DNA of 64,000 nucleotides, from NCBI GenBank assembly GCA_003117195.1, contig BDSI01000022.1:254103-318102 (forward strand), read 5' to 3'. The notes below the pieces were generated by a model. It was not told where the DNA came from. It saw only the letters and a list, made by a program, of their open reading frames with translations, and made no database searches. This DNA comes from Eudorina sp. 2006-703-Eu-15 (lineage: Eukaryota; Chlorophyta; Chlorophyceae; Chlamydomonadales; Volvocaceae). The translations under genes and the position numbers were made by a program. Within the stretch, counting starts at the first letter, position 1; the number at the start of each line of letters is the position of its first letter. Of this stretch, positions 11,601 to 23,300 are shown in pieces.

Positions 11601-14600
11601 GGCTGGAGGACAACCGCTACGGTGTTTCTCGGTTAACCAGCCATCGAATTCCGGTGATACGGTTTGCCCCCCGGCCCTGCCCTCTGCCTTCCCCAATGTC
11701 CTACACCCTCTACCCTTCCCTCCCCCTTAACCCCCGTCTCGTGTTCCGGTGTAAGTCTCCCTCCCCCCTTCGGGGCGCCAACCCACCTGGTCCGTCCCCC
11801 CGTCAAACCCCTCCGTCCCCCCGCTGTGCAGTCGCTCGAGTCCCTGTCGTGCCACCATAATTGCCTGGAGCGCTTCCCCGCGCTGCTGTACGACCTGACA
11901 CGTCTGTCGTACTTGGCGATCGGGCACAACCGCATAAGCTGGTGGTGAGGGCAGCGCTCGGGTCGGGTCGTGTGTATGGCATTGTACGACAGTGTACGGT
12001 AGTGTACGGAGATCGGCGTCAGAGCACCCACACCTGGCAGCCGCAGAGGCGCGGGCGGCGCCGATCGAGGGGCGGTTGAAGGGGCCGGTTGCGAGCTAAG
12101 AAGCAACTGATCGACATCAACGACCTGGCAAAGAGAGTGGCGTTAAAACCGCCACCGAGTGGGTGGCACTTGTCCGGTCAGTCGTTGACCCTGTTGAGGT
12201 GTGACGTAGTAAGCATAGTAAGCAACCATTCCTTCTTCCTTCCCCGTACGTCCATCCCAAAGTAACAACCAGTGGTGTTGGTACCCGTCCTCTCCAACGG
12301 TTGTCTGTATGCTAACTGGCATTCGTCAACGCTTAACGCCCCTTAACCCCCTTGCCCTTCAACGCCAACACGCACAGGCCGGTCGAGTGCGTGCTGCCAC
12401 GAGACCGCCGCATCGCTGCAGCCACAGCCACAGGCACCGGCGTGGCGATGCCGGGAGGCGGCGGCGCGGCCGCTGCCGCCGCAGCAGCTCCCGGCAGCCC
12501 GTCCGGCGCCGCCGCGGCGGCGGCGGCTGCCGGGGCCTTGGCCGCCGTCGCCACCGCGCCGCTGTCGCTGGTGTCCCTGGACCTGTCTCACAACCGGTTG
12601 TTCGGACTGCCGGGAGGGCTGCCGCTGCTGCGCGCGCTGAGGTGCCTGCGGCTGCGAGAGAGCCTGGCGGGTCTGGATGGGGCGGCGACGGCGAGGGCGC
12701 TGGCGCTGCTGGGGGGCCTGACAGCGCTGCAGGAGGTAACGCAGCTCGCGAGGGATTGCGGGCGGGGTGGGCAGCCGCGCGGGGGGTCGCTAGATGCCAC
12801 CAGGGGGCAGGGAGGAGGGGAAGAGGGGGGGGGAGGGTAAAACTGGGTAGGTTGGGAGGCAGGGGTAGGGCTGGCGCGGGAGAAGGGGTGCGGTGAGGTG
12901 CTGGGGGGGCTCGCGGGGACGGGTGCGGCGGGCGTTCTGTGTATGGCGAGGGGATGGGGAAGGCCCCGCATGTATTAGTAGGGACTGGGGAGGGGCAACC
13001 GGAGTCCGTGGGTGAGGGTTTGCCCAGGAGCCCCCTGCCCCCCTCTTCACTCACCCACTGACTCCGGTAACCGGTGGGCACGAAACCCTGCGGTGGGGTC
13101 CTGGCGGGCCCAACTCGGATTGCGCGGCGGTACGCGGTCGGTATCACCACACATGTGATGACACACCACCTGTCTGTTCCCCCATTGGTAACCCCGCCCC
13201 ATCCCTCACCGCTCATCGCGGGCCTGCCGCCGTGCCGTTGACCGTGTACGACAGTTAGACCTGTCATCCAACCACCTGGACCAGCACGCCATCGTGCCGC
13301 TATCGGAGCTGCGGGGGCTGCGGCAGCTGTGGCTAGCGGATAACGGTCTAGAGGTACGGCGCAGGAGTATCCGGCACGGGAATGTATGGCCCCGATGCTA
13401 TTTCGTGGCACGACTCAGTGTTGGCAAGGGGCGTCGACTGTAGCGGCATGACGATGACATTCGGACGATGGTTGGCAATCACTAGCGAGCAACGACCTCC
13501 GCAACCGCTTACCGTATCCCCACATCCGCCCCCCAATCAGGAGCTGCCACTGGGCCTGGCGCACCTGAGCCAACTGACGCTGCTCAGCCTACGAGCGAAC
13601 CGATTCACGGAGGTGGGAATGGGGGATTAAAGTGAAAACGCGGGGGGGGGGGGCGCCGAGGGTGCTGTGCCGGGTGTTGCCGTGATTTTGTATTTTGCAT
13701 GACATGGGGGTGAGCAATACCAAGTGCGCCGTCGCGCGGGAGGCGATTTGCGCTCCCGTTTCCTCTCCTCTTCCGCAGTGTGCAGCCGCCGCCCCTCCAC
13801 CCCTCCCGCCCTTCTCTCCTCCTGCCCGCCCAGGTCCCGGTCTGCCTCCGCTGGCTGTCCTCCCTGGAGACCCTCGACCTCTCCTGCAACCGCCTGGCGG
13901 AGCTGCCCTCCTGGATCGGCAGCGGCGGTCCGGGAGCGAGCGGCGGAGGGGCCGGCCCGGTAGTTAACGGTCACTACAACGGTCACCATACCGGTCACCC
14001 TAACGGCCTCTACAGCGATGGCGCCGGCAGAAGCACCAGCAGCGACGCCACCGGCGGGTGCGGCAGTGACCCGCTGGCGCACCTGCCACCGAGCCGGCGA
14101 CCCCAACCCCTCCACCAGCGACCCCAGCCGGACGTGTACGAGCCCCATGGGTCGCTCCACGCCAAGGACGAGCCATCGCACCACCACCAGGACCATCCCC
14201 ACCACCACCAGCAACTACCGCCCACCCCCCGCCACCACCAGCAGCCGCAGCAGCTGTCAGGGGGGGGCCACGTGGGGCTGGTGGCGCTGCGGCACCTGGA
14301 CGTGTCGCAGCAGTACTCGGTGGTCGTACGGGAGAGCCCCGCGCCGTACATTCCTCCCAGGCTGGTGAGTCGTGCCGCGACGCGCTGCGCGGCTCCCACC
14401 CGCCGCCTGTTGGTACCGTTCGGCTCCAGCTTCGCCGCTGTCCCCGCCCCCTTGGGTTTCCACCCCCATACCCACCCCCACCCTCACCCCCACCCCCACC
14501 CTCCCGCGGATGTGGATGTGGATGTGGGACGCGCCTGACTGCAGTCATGGATCCGCGTTTCCGCTCATGTCCCTTGCTGGCTGCCATCCCCCCGGCGCCG

Positions 14601-17139
14601 TTCTGGGCTGCCTTGGTGTCGCCCCGTGGCCCCGCTCCCGTGCCGCCTGCTCTGTGGCAGTGTCAGAGGATGCGGTGGCCTGTCAACCACTGATCCCCTC
14701 TCTCCGTCCGATCTCCACTTTGTTCATCTCTCCCCTCCCCTCCGCCCCTGCCCTGCTGAGTGCCTCCCGGCGGCGGTCGCAGGAGGTGCAACCGCCGCAC
14801 TGCCTGTACGGACCGCTGCAGGTGGGTGCGGGTGGGATGTGTCGGTGGGGATGGGTGGATGGAGCGGGTGGGGGGCGCTGTCAGGGGTGCCGGGGCAGCG
14901 CATGAGGGGCTAACAGGAGGGTGGGGCCACTGAGCCGCGAGACGGGGGGGTCGCAAATCTGGTGGGTAAGGGCCGGTGGTAATAGGGTACCCCCTCCCCA
15001 ACCCAGTCATCCACTCGTGTATTTGTGTGCTCTCACAAACTACCATATGTTGGTCGTGGCATATGTATGACGAGAACGAGTACCCGTGGCCCCCCCCTCC
15101 CCCCGCCATCTCGTCCGGAGTATTGGCATGCACACTCACGCCCTTCCAGGTGCACAGCGCGCACGTGTGTGTGGGGGGGAGGGGGAGACGGGGAATATCG
15201 ACCTCACCGGTACATGGTTCCCGGGCAGATCGGGGCGGCCTCGTGTCGTCATGTCGCGTCGTGTTCTGTTGTGTCGTGTCGTCTTGTACACACGGCTTGC
15301 TCTGGCAGCAGCGCAGCTTTGACAGGTCTACTACACTCCTCCCACCCACCCACCCACCCACCCATTCCCTTCCCCGCCCCCTGCCAGGGCGACCTGCCCT
15401 CGGAGCTGCTCCGGCTGCCCTCTCTCCGCTGCCTGGTGCTGCAGCGCCACCCGCTGCTCAAGTTCACCGGTTCGCCCGTGCTGAGGAAGCTGCAGGTGAG
15501 CTGGTGGACCGGGGGGAGGATGGCCGCGAGGGGGCCGCGTTGCTGGGGAAGGGCGTGAGAGGAAGCGGCGTGAGAGGGGAGAGACTCGACTGTGAAGCGC
15601 CCTGAGTGGGTGCGGCCCCCAGATCAGGTCAGGTGAGGCTAGGAGACAGATTCAGAGGGGGTCAGGTTGGGCAAAGCTCGTAGCGACCCTTGGGAGGCTG
15701 CAGTCTCTGGGTTTTTGTTTTTGTGCCACAAGGGCGTAAGCTGCTGGCCGCGTTGGTCGGCCTGGGTGAAGCCATCGGCCCACCAGCACAGGCGCGCGAA
15801 GGAGCGTCTGAGAGGTCTGGGCGCTGCTCCCCTCGTGACCTGGAGCCCACCGCGCGACCCGGTACGGCCTGACCCGCTGTGTGGAGGTGCACCGTGAAGC
15901 CGCGTGAGGCGGGCGCGCGTCGGCGGGTTGCCGGGTGGTACGTTGCTGGGCGGCGACGTGCGCGCGAGTAGCTGCTCCAGGGGTGGACGGGGCCGAGGTG
16001 GGGGGGGGCCCCGGTGAGGGGCGTGGCGGCCGTCTGCCCCACGTGCCGCACCCACCCACCTGCGGCATCAGGAGGCCCCTGGCGTCACAATGCCGCCGCC
16101 CCCGCAGCCGGCTCCCCCCCCTCACCCGCTGATCCCCCTCATGCCGCTGCTGCCCACCATAGGCCCGCGGCGTCGACGTCGTCCACCCGCGGCCGCTGCG
16201 CGTCGAGGCGCTGCCTGGCGCCGCCGCCGCGGCCTTCACCACCGCCGCCGCCGCGGGGGGCCTGCTGTTCCCCGGCCAGCACGCCGCGCTGCTGCTGGGC
16301 CCCTTGCGAGCTGGCGCCGCCGGCGCGGCTGGGTCACGGACGGCGGCGGCGGCGGCGGCGGCGCACCCGTCCGTCCTGGGGCCGCGCGCCTCGGCGCTGC
16401 TGCTGGCGCTGGTGGTGCTGGTGCCGCTGGGGACGGCGGGTGTGTGCTCGGCGCTGGGGCTGCAGCCGCCGCCGCACGCGGTGAGATCGGGCGCCAGTCG
16501 TGTGTTTAGGACAGTGACAAACCAGTTGCCAATAAAAATACACCCGCCGTGTGTTTAATGAGGAACCAGCCTTGTGTGTGTTGGGGTGCGACATGCTGGG
16601 GCGCTGCGCGGGCAGTGGGTCCTGGGGAGCGCGTGGCCGGACCTCGATCTTTCTCTTTCTGATATGGCTACCGTATGGGTGCCAGATCCCGTCAAGGAAC
16701 GCCGTTTACCGATGGGCCGTCTCCGAAACCAACCCAATACTCACCGACGGCCACATCGACGCCCTTTGCGGCCCGCCCGCCCACATCGCGCGACGGGACT
16801 TCCCGTCTGTTCGCGGACGCCGGTGGTTGATGGCGGCGCCCGCACTCCTTCCAGCCGCAGCACACCGCCCGGGAACGGTGGTATCAGATCGCCGCCTCTG
16901 GTACTGTCACCGTAACTCGCCGCCACCGTCATCCCAATGTCGCAACACCGCAGGTGGTCCTGGTCCTGGTGGCGGCGGTGACCAGGCTGGGACTGTACGG
17001 CGTGATGCTGAGCCGTACATCTTCGGCCGAGCGCCGGCAGCGGCAGCAGGCGGCCGTGGCGGCGGCCGCCGCAGCGATCGCACCCGGCGGCGGCCCGGGG
17101 GGGCTTCAGGCGCAGGGGCCGGTGGCGGGGGGCCACTGA
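8660..17139 (+). CDS. F-box-like leucine-rich-repeat protein with two C-terminal membrane helices, 13 exons, ~1,127 aa
   Basis: Predicted exons: 8660-9649, 10020-10091, 10631-11042, 11456-11541, 11832-11944, 12378-12735, 13255-13353, 13541-13612, 13834-14364, 14783-14821, 15388-15495, 16163-16480, 16954-17139. All introns are GT-AG and phases agree. Residues ~30-70 resemble an F-box (VPLDVLAAVLCRSG, then ARLVCRDWRSAVD). LRR units with the LxxLxLxxNxL pattern are spread over exons 1-11, for example LTELDLSGNGLDDLP, LSRLDVSYNELVALP, LVSLDLSHNRLFGLP, LRQLWLADNGLE and LETLDLSCNRLAELP. Exon 9 carries a long His/Pro/Gln/Gly-rich insert. Exons 12 and 13 each encode one hydrophobic helix (ALLLALVVLVPLGTAGVCSA; VVLVLVAAVTRLGLYGVML), followed by an Arg/Gln-rich then Gly/Ala tail. 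Known F-box proteins bind Skp1 in SCF ubiquitin ligases and LRRs choose substrates; membrane anchoring of such a protein is unusual. Substrate unknown. The upstream in-frame region from 8606 lacks ATG, so 8660 is the chosen start. Confidence 0.75.
10146..10184. repeat. (CA)n microsatellite in intron 2 of the LRR gene
   Basis: A CACACA run with CAGACA interruptions, inside the predicted intron between 10091 and 10631. Confidence 0.9.
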
Positions 17140-17562
17140 GGACTGCACGGCAGCCGCTTCACTGACGTGCATGTATGGCATCGGGAAACCAGCGATGGCT
17201 CTGCCCTCAGATGGGGCGACATACTGCCGGAACCCCGACCCTCAGGATGGGATTCATTGGTCCAAACCTAGAGCGCGATGGCCCGGGGCGTGTCGGATCT
17301 CGTGCTGTCAGTCAAGGGGGGGCTGTACGTGTGTTTGTACGTATACTGAATGCGGATGCAGCACATGCTTGCCCGATCCTGCTGCTGCGGCAATGTGGTT
17401 GCTGTTGCTGTTAGCTGTTGCTGTTAGCTGTTGCTCGCAGTGTGGGGCCGCGTTTCTCCGCGTGCGCGTCACTCGCGTCTGGTGTCGCGGCCAATCCATT
17501 TGATTTGGGTTGCTGCGCTGCTGGAGTTGTGCGAGCTAAAGAAAGAAGGGACACACCCGGGG
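17140..17562. other. 3' flank of LRR gene; no further gene seen
   Basis: This segment holds the 3' UTR of the LRR gene and the last single-copy sequence before the repeat array. A short tandem repeat of a GTTGCTGTTAGC-type unit lies at about 17396-17436. I saw no TGTAA polyadenylation motif and no coding signal. Confidence 0.5.
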
Positions 17563-18667
17563 TTTTTTTTCTGAGAGGGACGTTACAAGGACAAAGGGAC
17601 GGAAGCAGACCAAGCAGCAAGCCGGGAAGAGAGCCGGACGGCAAGCGAAGACCTCCACACTGCGACCTAGCCCCAGAGGCACCAACCAGGAGGAAAGGAA
17701 AACCAAGCAACGCCAACCTCACAGACCGGACAGGGACAGGGACAGGGCCGCAGAGGGAAGAAAAACCTCCCTAAGCGGCAAAGAACGGCACAACAAGGCC
17801 GCACTGCCTACTCCGGGCCACCAGGCAAAGCAGAAGGGCTCACAGAACCCCCCACCAAACAGCAACGAAACAAAGAGGCAACAAGGACAACACAACCCAA
17901 AAAAAAAAAAGAAGCAGGACAACACCCAACCACAGAAGCCAAAAGCACAGAAGCAAGAGACCCAGGAACAACGGCAACGCTCAACAGGAGACGGCCAAAA
18001 CAGACCGCCCAACTAGAAGGAGCCCAACCCTGCAACCCCCAAAACAGGCACCCCCCACCCACAGGAACCCAAGGAACGCCAAGGTGCTGCCCAGGGCACT
18101 GAGGGCCAGGGCACGAGCACACCGAGGCACCACGCACGACACAGCCAACCCTGGGTGCCGCTCGGAAGGGGTCCGAGCACGAGCACACCGCACCACACAA
18201 CAGGGCGCCGCTCTACCAGGCAAGCCAGCAGGTGCCAGCCTGGCCGAGCACGAGCACGCCACGAGCAAAGGGACGCGTCCTGGTCCGTCACCCTGCGGCA
18301 CCACAGCCAGGGCCCCCACCTCCCCGCCCCATCCCTCCCTCGCCAACCTAGCAAAGGGGGCCCTCAGTCCCACAACACCGCCTCCCCTAGACCCCGGCAC
18401 CCTCAAGGCTCCCCCGCTAAACTGAAACTGATAACCCCCTACTCGACGACCCTACACCAGCCAGAGACTGCAGACCTACGACCAAGAACCCCCTGAGCTG
18501 GGCTGAGCTGATGCTGTTGCTGTGGCTGAATCTAAGCTGACAGTGACGTGGCTGCAGCCTGCGGTGCTGGCACTGGGTGGGTGAGGGACAGATGGACCCG
18601 CCGCTTGGGAGCCTGCCCGTCGGCTCGTTCGACAGAGCACAGGACACCTTCATGCGCCCAAGAGGCT

Positions 18668-19291
18668 GGCGTGCTTGGCGCCTTGGTGTGCTCGTGCCCT
18701 GGCCTCCTGTGCCTTGGGCGGCATCTCGGTGCTTTTGGGTTCGTGCGAGCCTGGGGGGTCTGTTTTTGGGGGGTGGGGGGTTTGGGTTCCTTCTGTTGGG
18801 CGGTCTGGTGTGTCTCCTGTTGGGAGTTCCGGTGTTCTCTGGGGCTGCTGCAGGTTGTTGCTTCCGTTGTTTGCTTTGTGTCTTCTGTGGCTGCTGCAGT
18901 TGGGTGTTGCCCTGCTTCTTTGGGTAGTGTTTGCCTCGTTGCTGTGTTCTGGTTTTGTAGCTGTTTTTCTTTTCTTTTTTTTGTTTTTTGTTGTTTGTTG
19001 GTGGGTGGGTCGTCTTTGGCCTTCCGTCTCGCCTGGTGGCCTGGAGTAGGAGGTGCGGCCTTGTTGTGCCGTTTTGCCGCTTTGGGAGCTTTTCTCTCCC
19101 TCTGCCGCCCTGTCCCTGTCCCCGTCCTGTCTGTGAGGTTGGCGTTGCTTGGTTCCCTTTCCTTCTGGTTGGTGCCTCTGGGGCTCGGTTGCGGTGTGGT
19201 GGTCTTTGCTTGCCGTCTGGCCTTCTTCCCGGCTTGCTGCTTGGTCTGCTTCCGTCCCTTTGTCCTTGTAACGTCCCTCTCAGAAAAAAAA
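18668..19291 (+). mobile_element. Nested 5'-truncated LINE (3' UTR only) with target-site duplication
   Basis: A plus-strand 3' UTR fragment ending in TCTCAG plus poly(A), inserted into the ORF2 of copy A. The target-site duplication AAGAGGCT is visible at 18660-18667 and 19292-19299, which proves a separate insertion event. Confidence 0.9.
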
Positions 19292-19735
19292 AAGAGGCTT
19301 CGAAGGCGTCCAGCGGAGCTGCCTTCAGCTGTGCGGTGATGTGTGAGAGTGGCAAACCAGCCATGGTGTCCTCGGGCAGTGCTGCCATCCGGAAGTGCGC
19401 CCACATGAGCCGCTGGAGTTCGCTGACCACCTGGGTGATGACAGCGTCGGAAGGGCAGGGCTCAGCGCCGGCCGCCTGGTGGTGACACCAGACGGCCCAC
19501 AGCCAGGTGGCCCTAAGAGCAGTCCAGAGGGTTTGCAGACCCGGGCTGGTTGGGTACTGGTCCCAGGCGGCCGCCCAGTCTCCCAGCAGCAGCTCAACGC
19601 TTGTCATCGGGGGGCCGGGCCCCCCTGTGATTGCCCCCCAGAGGGCCGCGAGCCACTCGCGGGCGCCCGTGTACACCGGGCAGGCCGCAAAGATGTGGGT
19701 CAAGCTGTCCAAGCATGGTTCCGGCTGCTGCCGCC

Positions 19736-19776
<41 letters not shown>
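19736..19776. repeat. (CTG)n expansion in LINE ORF2 (poly-Gln linker)
   Basis: About 13 CTG units on the plus strand, read as CAG/Gln on the coding minus strand, in the linker before the zf-RVT-like motif. Other copies carry interrupted Gln-Pro versions of the same linker. Confidence 0.85.
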
Positions 19777-19779
<3 letters not shown>

Positions 19780-21929
19780 TTTTTTTCTGAGAGGGACGTT
19801 ACAAGGACAAAGGGACGGAAGCAGACCAAGCAGCAAGCCGGGAAGAAGGCCAGACGGCAAGCAAAGACCACCACACCGCAACCGAGCCCCAGAGGCACCA
19901 ACCAGAAGGAAAGGGAACCAAGCAACGCCAACCTCACAGACAGGACGGGGACAGGGACAGGGCGGCAGAGGGAGAGAAAAGCTCCCAATGCGGCAAAACG
20001 GCACAACAAGGCCGCACCTCCTACTCCAGGCCACCAGGCGAGACAGAAGGCCAAAGACGACCCATCCACCAACAAACAACCAAAAACAAAAAAAAGAAAA
20101 ACAGCTACAAAACCAGAACACAGCAACGAGGCAAACACTACCCAAAGAAGCAGGGCAACACCCAACTGCAGCAGCCACAGAAGACTCAAAGCAAACAACG
20201 GAAGGAACAACCTGCAGCAGCCCCAGGGAACACCGGAACTCCCAACAGAAGGGGACACACCAGACCGCCCAACAGAAGGAACCCAAACCCCCCACCCCCC
20301 AAAAAACAGACCCCCCAGGCTCGCACGAACCCACAAGCACCGAGGTGCCGCCCAAGGCACAGGAGGCCAGGGCACGAGCACACCAAGGCGCCAAGCACGT
20401 CACGGCCGAACCCGGGTGCCGCTCGGTAGGGTCTCGAGCACGAGCACACCGCAGGGCCGCACAACAGGGCGCCGCTCCGCCAGCCACGCCAACAGACGCC
20501 GGCCCGGCAGAGCACGAGCACGCCACGAGCAAGGGGAACGTCCAGGGCTGGTACCCTGCGGGGCGCAGCAAGCAGGCACACCCCTCCCTCGCCAAACCCA
20601 ACCCTGGAGGCCCTCACCCCTACAACACTGGCCCCCCTAGACCCCAGCACCCTCGAGGCCCCCACACAAAGCCGAACTGAAACCCCCTTTCACTTCTGCC
20701 CTACACAAACCGGAAACGGCTCACACACCAAACCCCCCTGAGCTGGACTGAGCTGATGCTGATGCTGTAGCTGTAGCTGCGAGCTGGAACTAATCTGACA
20801 TTACTGCGGCGGCAGCCTGTGGGGCTGGCACAGGGTGGGCCAGGGACAGATGGACCCGCAGCCTGGGCGCCTGCCCTTCGGCACGCCCGACAGAGCACAG
20901 GACACCTTCATGCGCCCATGAGGCTTCGAAGGCGTCCAGCGGAGCTGTCTTCAGCTGGGCGGTGATGTGTGAGAGTGGCAACCCAGCCATGGTGTCGTCG
21001 GGCAACGCTGCCATCCGGAAATGCGCCCACATGAGCCGTTGGAGCTCGCTGACCACCTGGGTGACGACCGCTTCGGAGGGGCAGGGCGCGGTGTCAGCGG
21101 CTTGGTGGTGGCACCAGACGGCCCACAGCCAGGTGGCCCGAAGGGCGGTCCAGAGGGTTTGCAGGCCCGGGCTGGGAGGGTACTGGCCCCAGGCGGCGGC
21201 CCAGTCTCCCAGCAGCAGTTCAACGCTCATCATTGGGGGGCCGGGCCCCCCGGTGATGGCCCCCCAGAGAGCCACCAGCCACTCACGAGCACCCTTGTAC
21301 GCCGGGCAGGTCACAAAGATGTGGGTCAAGCTGTCCATGCACGTGCTGCTGCCGCCGTTGGGGCACGGTGGGTGGCTGCAGGCGGCCCGGTCCGGCCGGC
21401 CTTTGCTTGCGAGATACAGTCCGCACGGGAGCCGGGCATGCTGCAACCGCCACACTAGGGCCTTGGCCCGGTTGCTGGCCGGGCTGTCCCATAGGCGCTG
21501 CCAGGTCCTGTGCTTGTGGGCCGCCGTGGGTGCCTCCAATCCCGGCGGGCCCTGGGGTCCCGGCGGGTCTGGTGGTGCCGGCGGGTCCGGCGGTTCGGGC
21601 AGGACAGCTGCGGCCAGCGGTCCGGGCGGGTCGGGCAAGCCAGGCGGGTCCAGCGGGGCCAGCTGGTCCGGCAGGTCCGGCGGGCTTCCTTGCCATGGCG
21701 CGCTGGGGTGGGGGTTGCTGAAGGTGGAGGGCCCAGCCGTCGAGTGACCTGCCCCTGGGTCCGTTCGGCTGCATGAACGCCAGTGAGTGGCCTGCGGCTG
21801 AGCGGCACTGGCTGTGAACGGGGAGGGGGGGCTGCAACGTGGCTGCATCCAGGCTGCAGGCGGGACTGGGGGCCTCCTGAACCAACTGCTGTGGCTGGGG
21901 GCCCGATTGTCCGCATGCTGCCGCCTCCA
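19777..21929 (-). mobile_element. LINE copy B: 3' UTR and ORF2 C-terminus
   Basis: Opens with poly(T) and CTGAGAGGGACG; the 3' UTR runs to about 20789. The ORF2 stop is at 20790 and coding sequence continues leftward in sense to about 21929 without intact continuity. It includes a Pro/Gly-rich linker and the motif ending DSLTHIFVTCPAYKGAREWL, a zf-RVT-like Cys/His segment found near the end of many L1 ORF2 proteins. Here the Gln-rich linker is replaced by PNGGSST. The copy ends at a SINE poly(T) at 21930. Confidence 0.8.
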
Positions 21930-22251
21930 TTTTTTTTTTAATTTCTGAAGGAACCAGGACTCGGGACGGGGTGCCTTTCTTTATGTTGTCTGGCGGTCCT
22001 CTGATGCTGCCACTACTCCTCGAGCGGCTAGCGGGCGGGGCTTCTGGGCGTCTCCACAGGTTGAATGACTGAGGATGGATGAGAGTCTTGTAAACCTCCA
22101 GACGGGACAGGGACGGGTGGGCACCCTCCTTCTCATCACACCCCTGACAACTTTCCAGTGGCTGGGGTCGATCCCAGGACCTCCCGGGGGGAATTGCGAG
22201 GTTTTCCCTGTTGCCAGCCAATGCGCCTCATTGTCACCTTTTGGGGGTGCT
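21930..22251 (-). mobile_element. tRNA-headed SINE, near full length
   Basis: In sense (minus) orientation it starts AGCACCCCC. Its tRNA-like head is closed by TGACAA pairing with a TTGTCA-like strand (one substitution in this copy), with a T-arm-like GGATCGACCCC close to a pol III B box. The body is about 200 nt and the 3' end reads GGTTCCTTCAG plus poly(A). That end resembles the LINE end (CCCTCTCAG plus poly(A)), which suggests the LINE machinery mobilises it. Further copies lie at 27832, 51406, 58884 and 62018. Confidence 0.7.
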
Positions 22252-22338
22252 GGTAAGTTCGTATCGTCCCCGGTAGGACTTGAACCCGGGTCACCCGGGC
22301 CAAATGTTGTGCCTTAACATTTGGTGTCGGAACTTACC
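22252..22338 (-). other. tRNA-like foldable sequence without a clear D arm
   Basis: The 87 nt are closed by a 9-bp inverted repeat (GGTAAGTTC / GAACTTACC). On the minus strand they contain a 9-bp stem CCAAATGTT/AACATTTGG with a 7-nt loop, and a B-box-like GGGTTCAAGTCC in a T-arm-like hairpin. A D arm is not evident, so this is not a standard tRNA gene. It may be a degenerate tRNA, a SINE head, or a structured end of another element. Confidence 0.4.
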
Positions 22339-22840
22339 TTTGGGTTGGGAGGATGTCTTGACCTCCCGGGGCCGTTGTACGGCATTCGGGTTGGACCAGT
22401 GCTACCATACTGAGAAACACATACACACGTGGTAAATATATCTGCACCTGGATCGGACAGGTTTCGTTTCTAAACACACACCCGTACGCACTTCTCCCCC
22501 TGGGGACATCCTTCGCTGCAAAGGTACCCTTGCTGGCCCCCCTCCCCCTCCCCCCGCCGGGGGGCTGTCGAGTCGGCTTCAGGGGCACACGGGCGTGTAC
22601 CCTCCTGATCCCGCACTTGGGGTTGGGCGAGGGAGGGACCTGCAGTCTGGAGTTGGTCGGGGTGGGTCCTCTGGTCCCGCTGGGTACTTGCGAGCATATG
22701 CGCAACTCATTTGTGCTTCCGAATGATTCGGGTACCGATGTATGGAGCTGCCATTTCGGGTACTGGTGGATGCAGCTGCAGCAGCGGTCAGCTAGGCCGG
22801 CTGCACGCTGTCAGTCAAACGAAAACCTTTCCCACAGCAT
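22339..22840. other. Unassigned sequence between SINE and AT-rich block
   Basis: No coding signal and no match to the LINE or SINE repeated elsewhere in the window. The motif TGGTGTCGGAACTTACC at about 22322-22338 looks like a primer-binding site, but no LTR could be shown. Confidence 0.35.
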
Positions 22841-23300
22841 GCACAGCATAAATACCCACCACCCACCCAGCAATTCGAATATTATTTCTCTCGCTTCCTA
22901 CTTATCTTACAAAATTACCAGATATAACACCTAACCCTCTACGCTATATTAGTGTTACGAAAATTTATATTCCACCCAACAACGTAATAGCTATCGTACC
23001 CTCTTATCAGCCATCAAAACAACATCATCTAAATCCCAAACAATTCCTAAAAATTCGCATAATATAACAAAATGGACTATCGAACTCACGAACCTGCAAA
23101 CAGGCAGATTGGTTCCCGCTCAAACCATTCCGGCACACGCGCATCACCACGGGCTACTCCAGGGAGACACCACTAACGAGACGAAAGCCCTCTCCATCAA
23201 CATTATTTAATCACCTTCTTGAGACTAGTAACACAATACACTCACCAATATCGCTTATATCGAAATCTTTGCGCCTGAGAACCGTGTGCTGCCCCAGCAG
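22841..23300 (-). other. AT-rich block with a degenerate tRNA-like (SINE-like) segment
   Basis: Markedly more AT-rich than everything around it. On the minus strand, 23145-23070 reads TGGTTTGAGCGG, a good pol III A box, followed about 30 nt later by GAGTTCGATAGTCC, a B box with one extra base. Acceptor pairing is not convincing, so a tRNA pseudogene or tRNA-derived SINE is more likely than a functional tRNA. Confidence 0.35.

Larger units (their letters stand above)
17563..19776 (-). mobile_element. LINE copy A, divergent subfamily, 3' UTR plus ORF2 end (interrupted 18668-19291)
   Basis: The copy opens with T8 then CTGAGAGGGACG, the reverse complement of the LINE 3' terminus. The 3' UTR runs to about 18520 and differs from all later copies by many substitutions and small indels, so it is an older or separate subfamily. 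The ORF2 C-terminus follows, is split by a plus-strand insertion, and resumes at 19292. It ends in a CTG tract at 19776, where copy B has inserted; the rest of its 5' side is not found. Confidence 0.8.

Noticed and set aside
18417..20381. Long minus-strand open frame (~650 codons) over LINE tails
   Set aside because: It runs through a nested plus-strand insertion and poly(T) tracts. It is antisense or UTR sequence, not a protein gene.
22252..22338. Functional tRNA gene
   Set aside because: No D arm, an over-long anticodon-like stem and no standard 7-bp acceptor arrangement.
22316..22340. LTR retrotransposon primer-binding site
   Set aside because: TGGTGTCGGAACTTACC looks suitable, but no long terminal repeat pair or gag/pol could be found around it.
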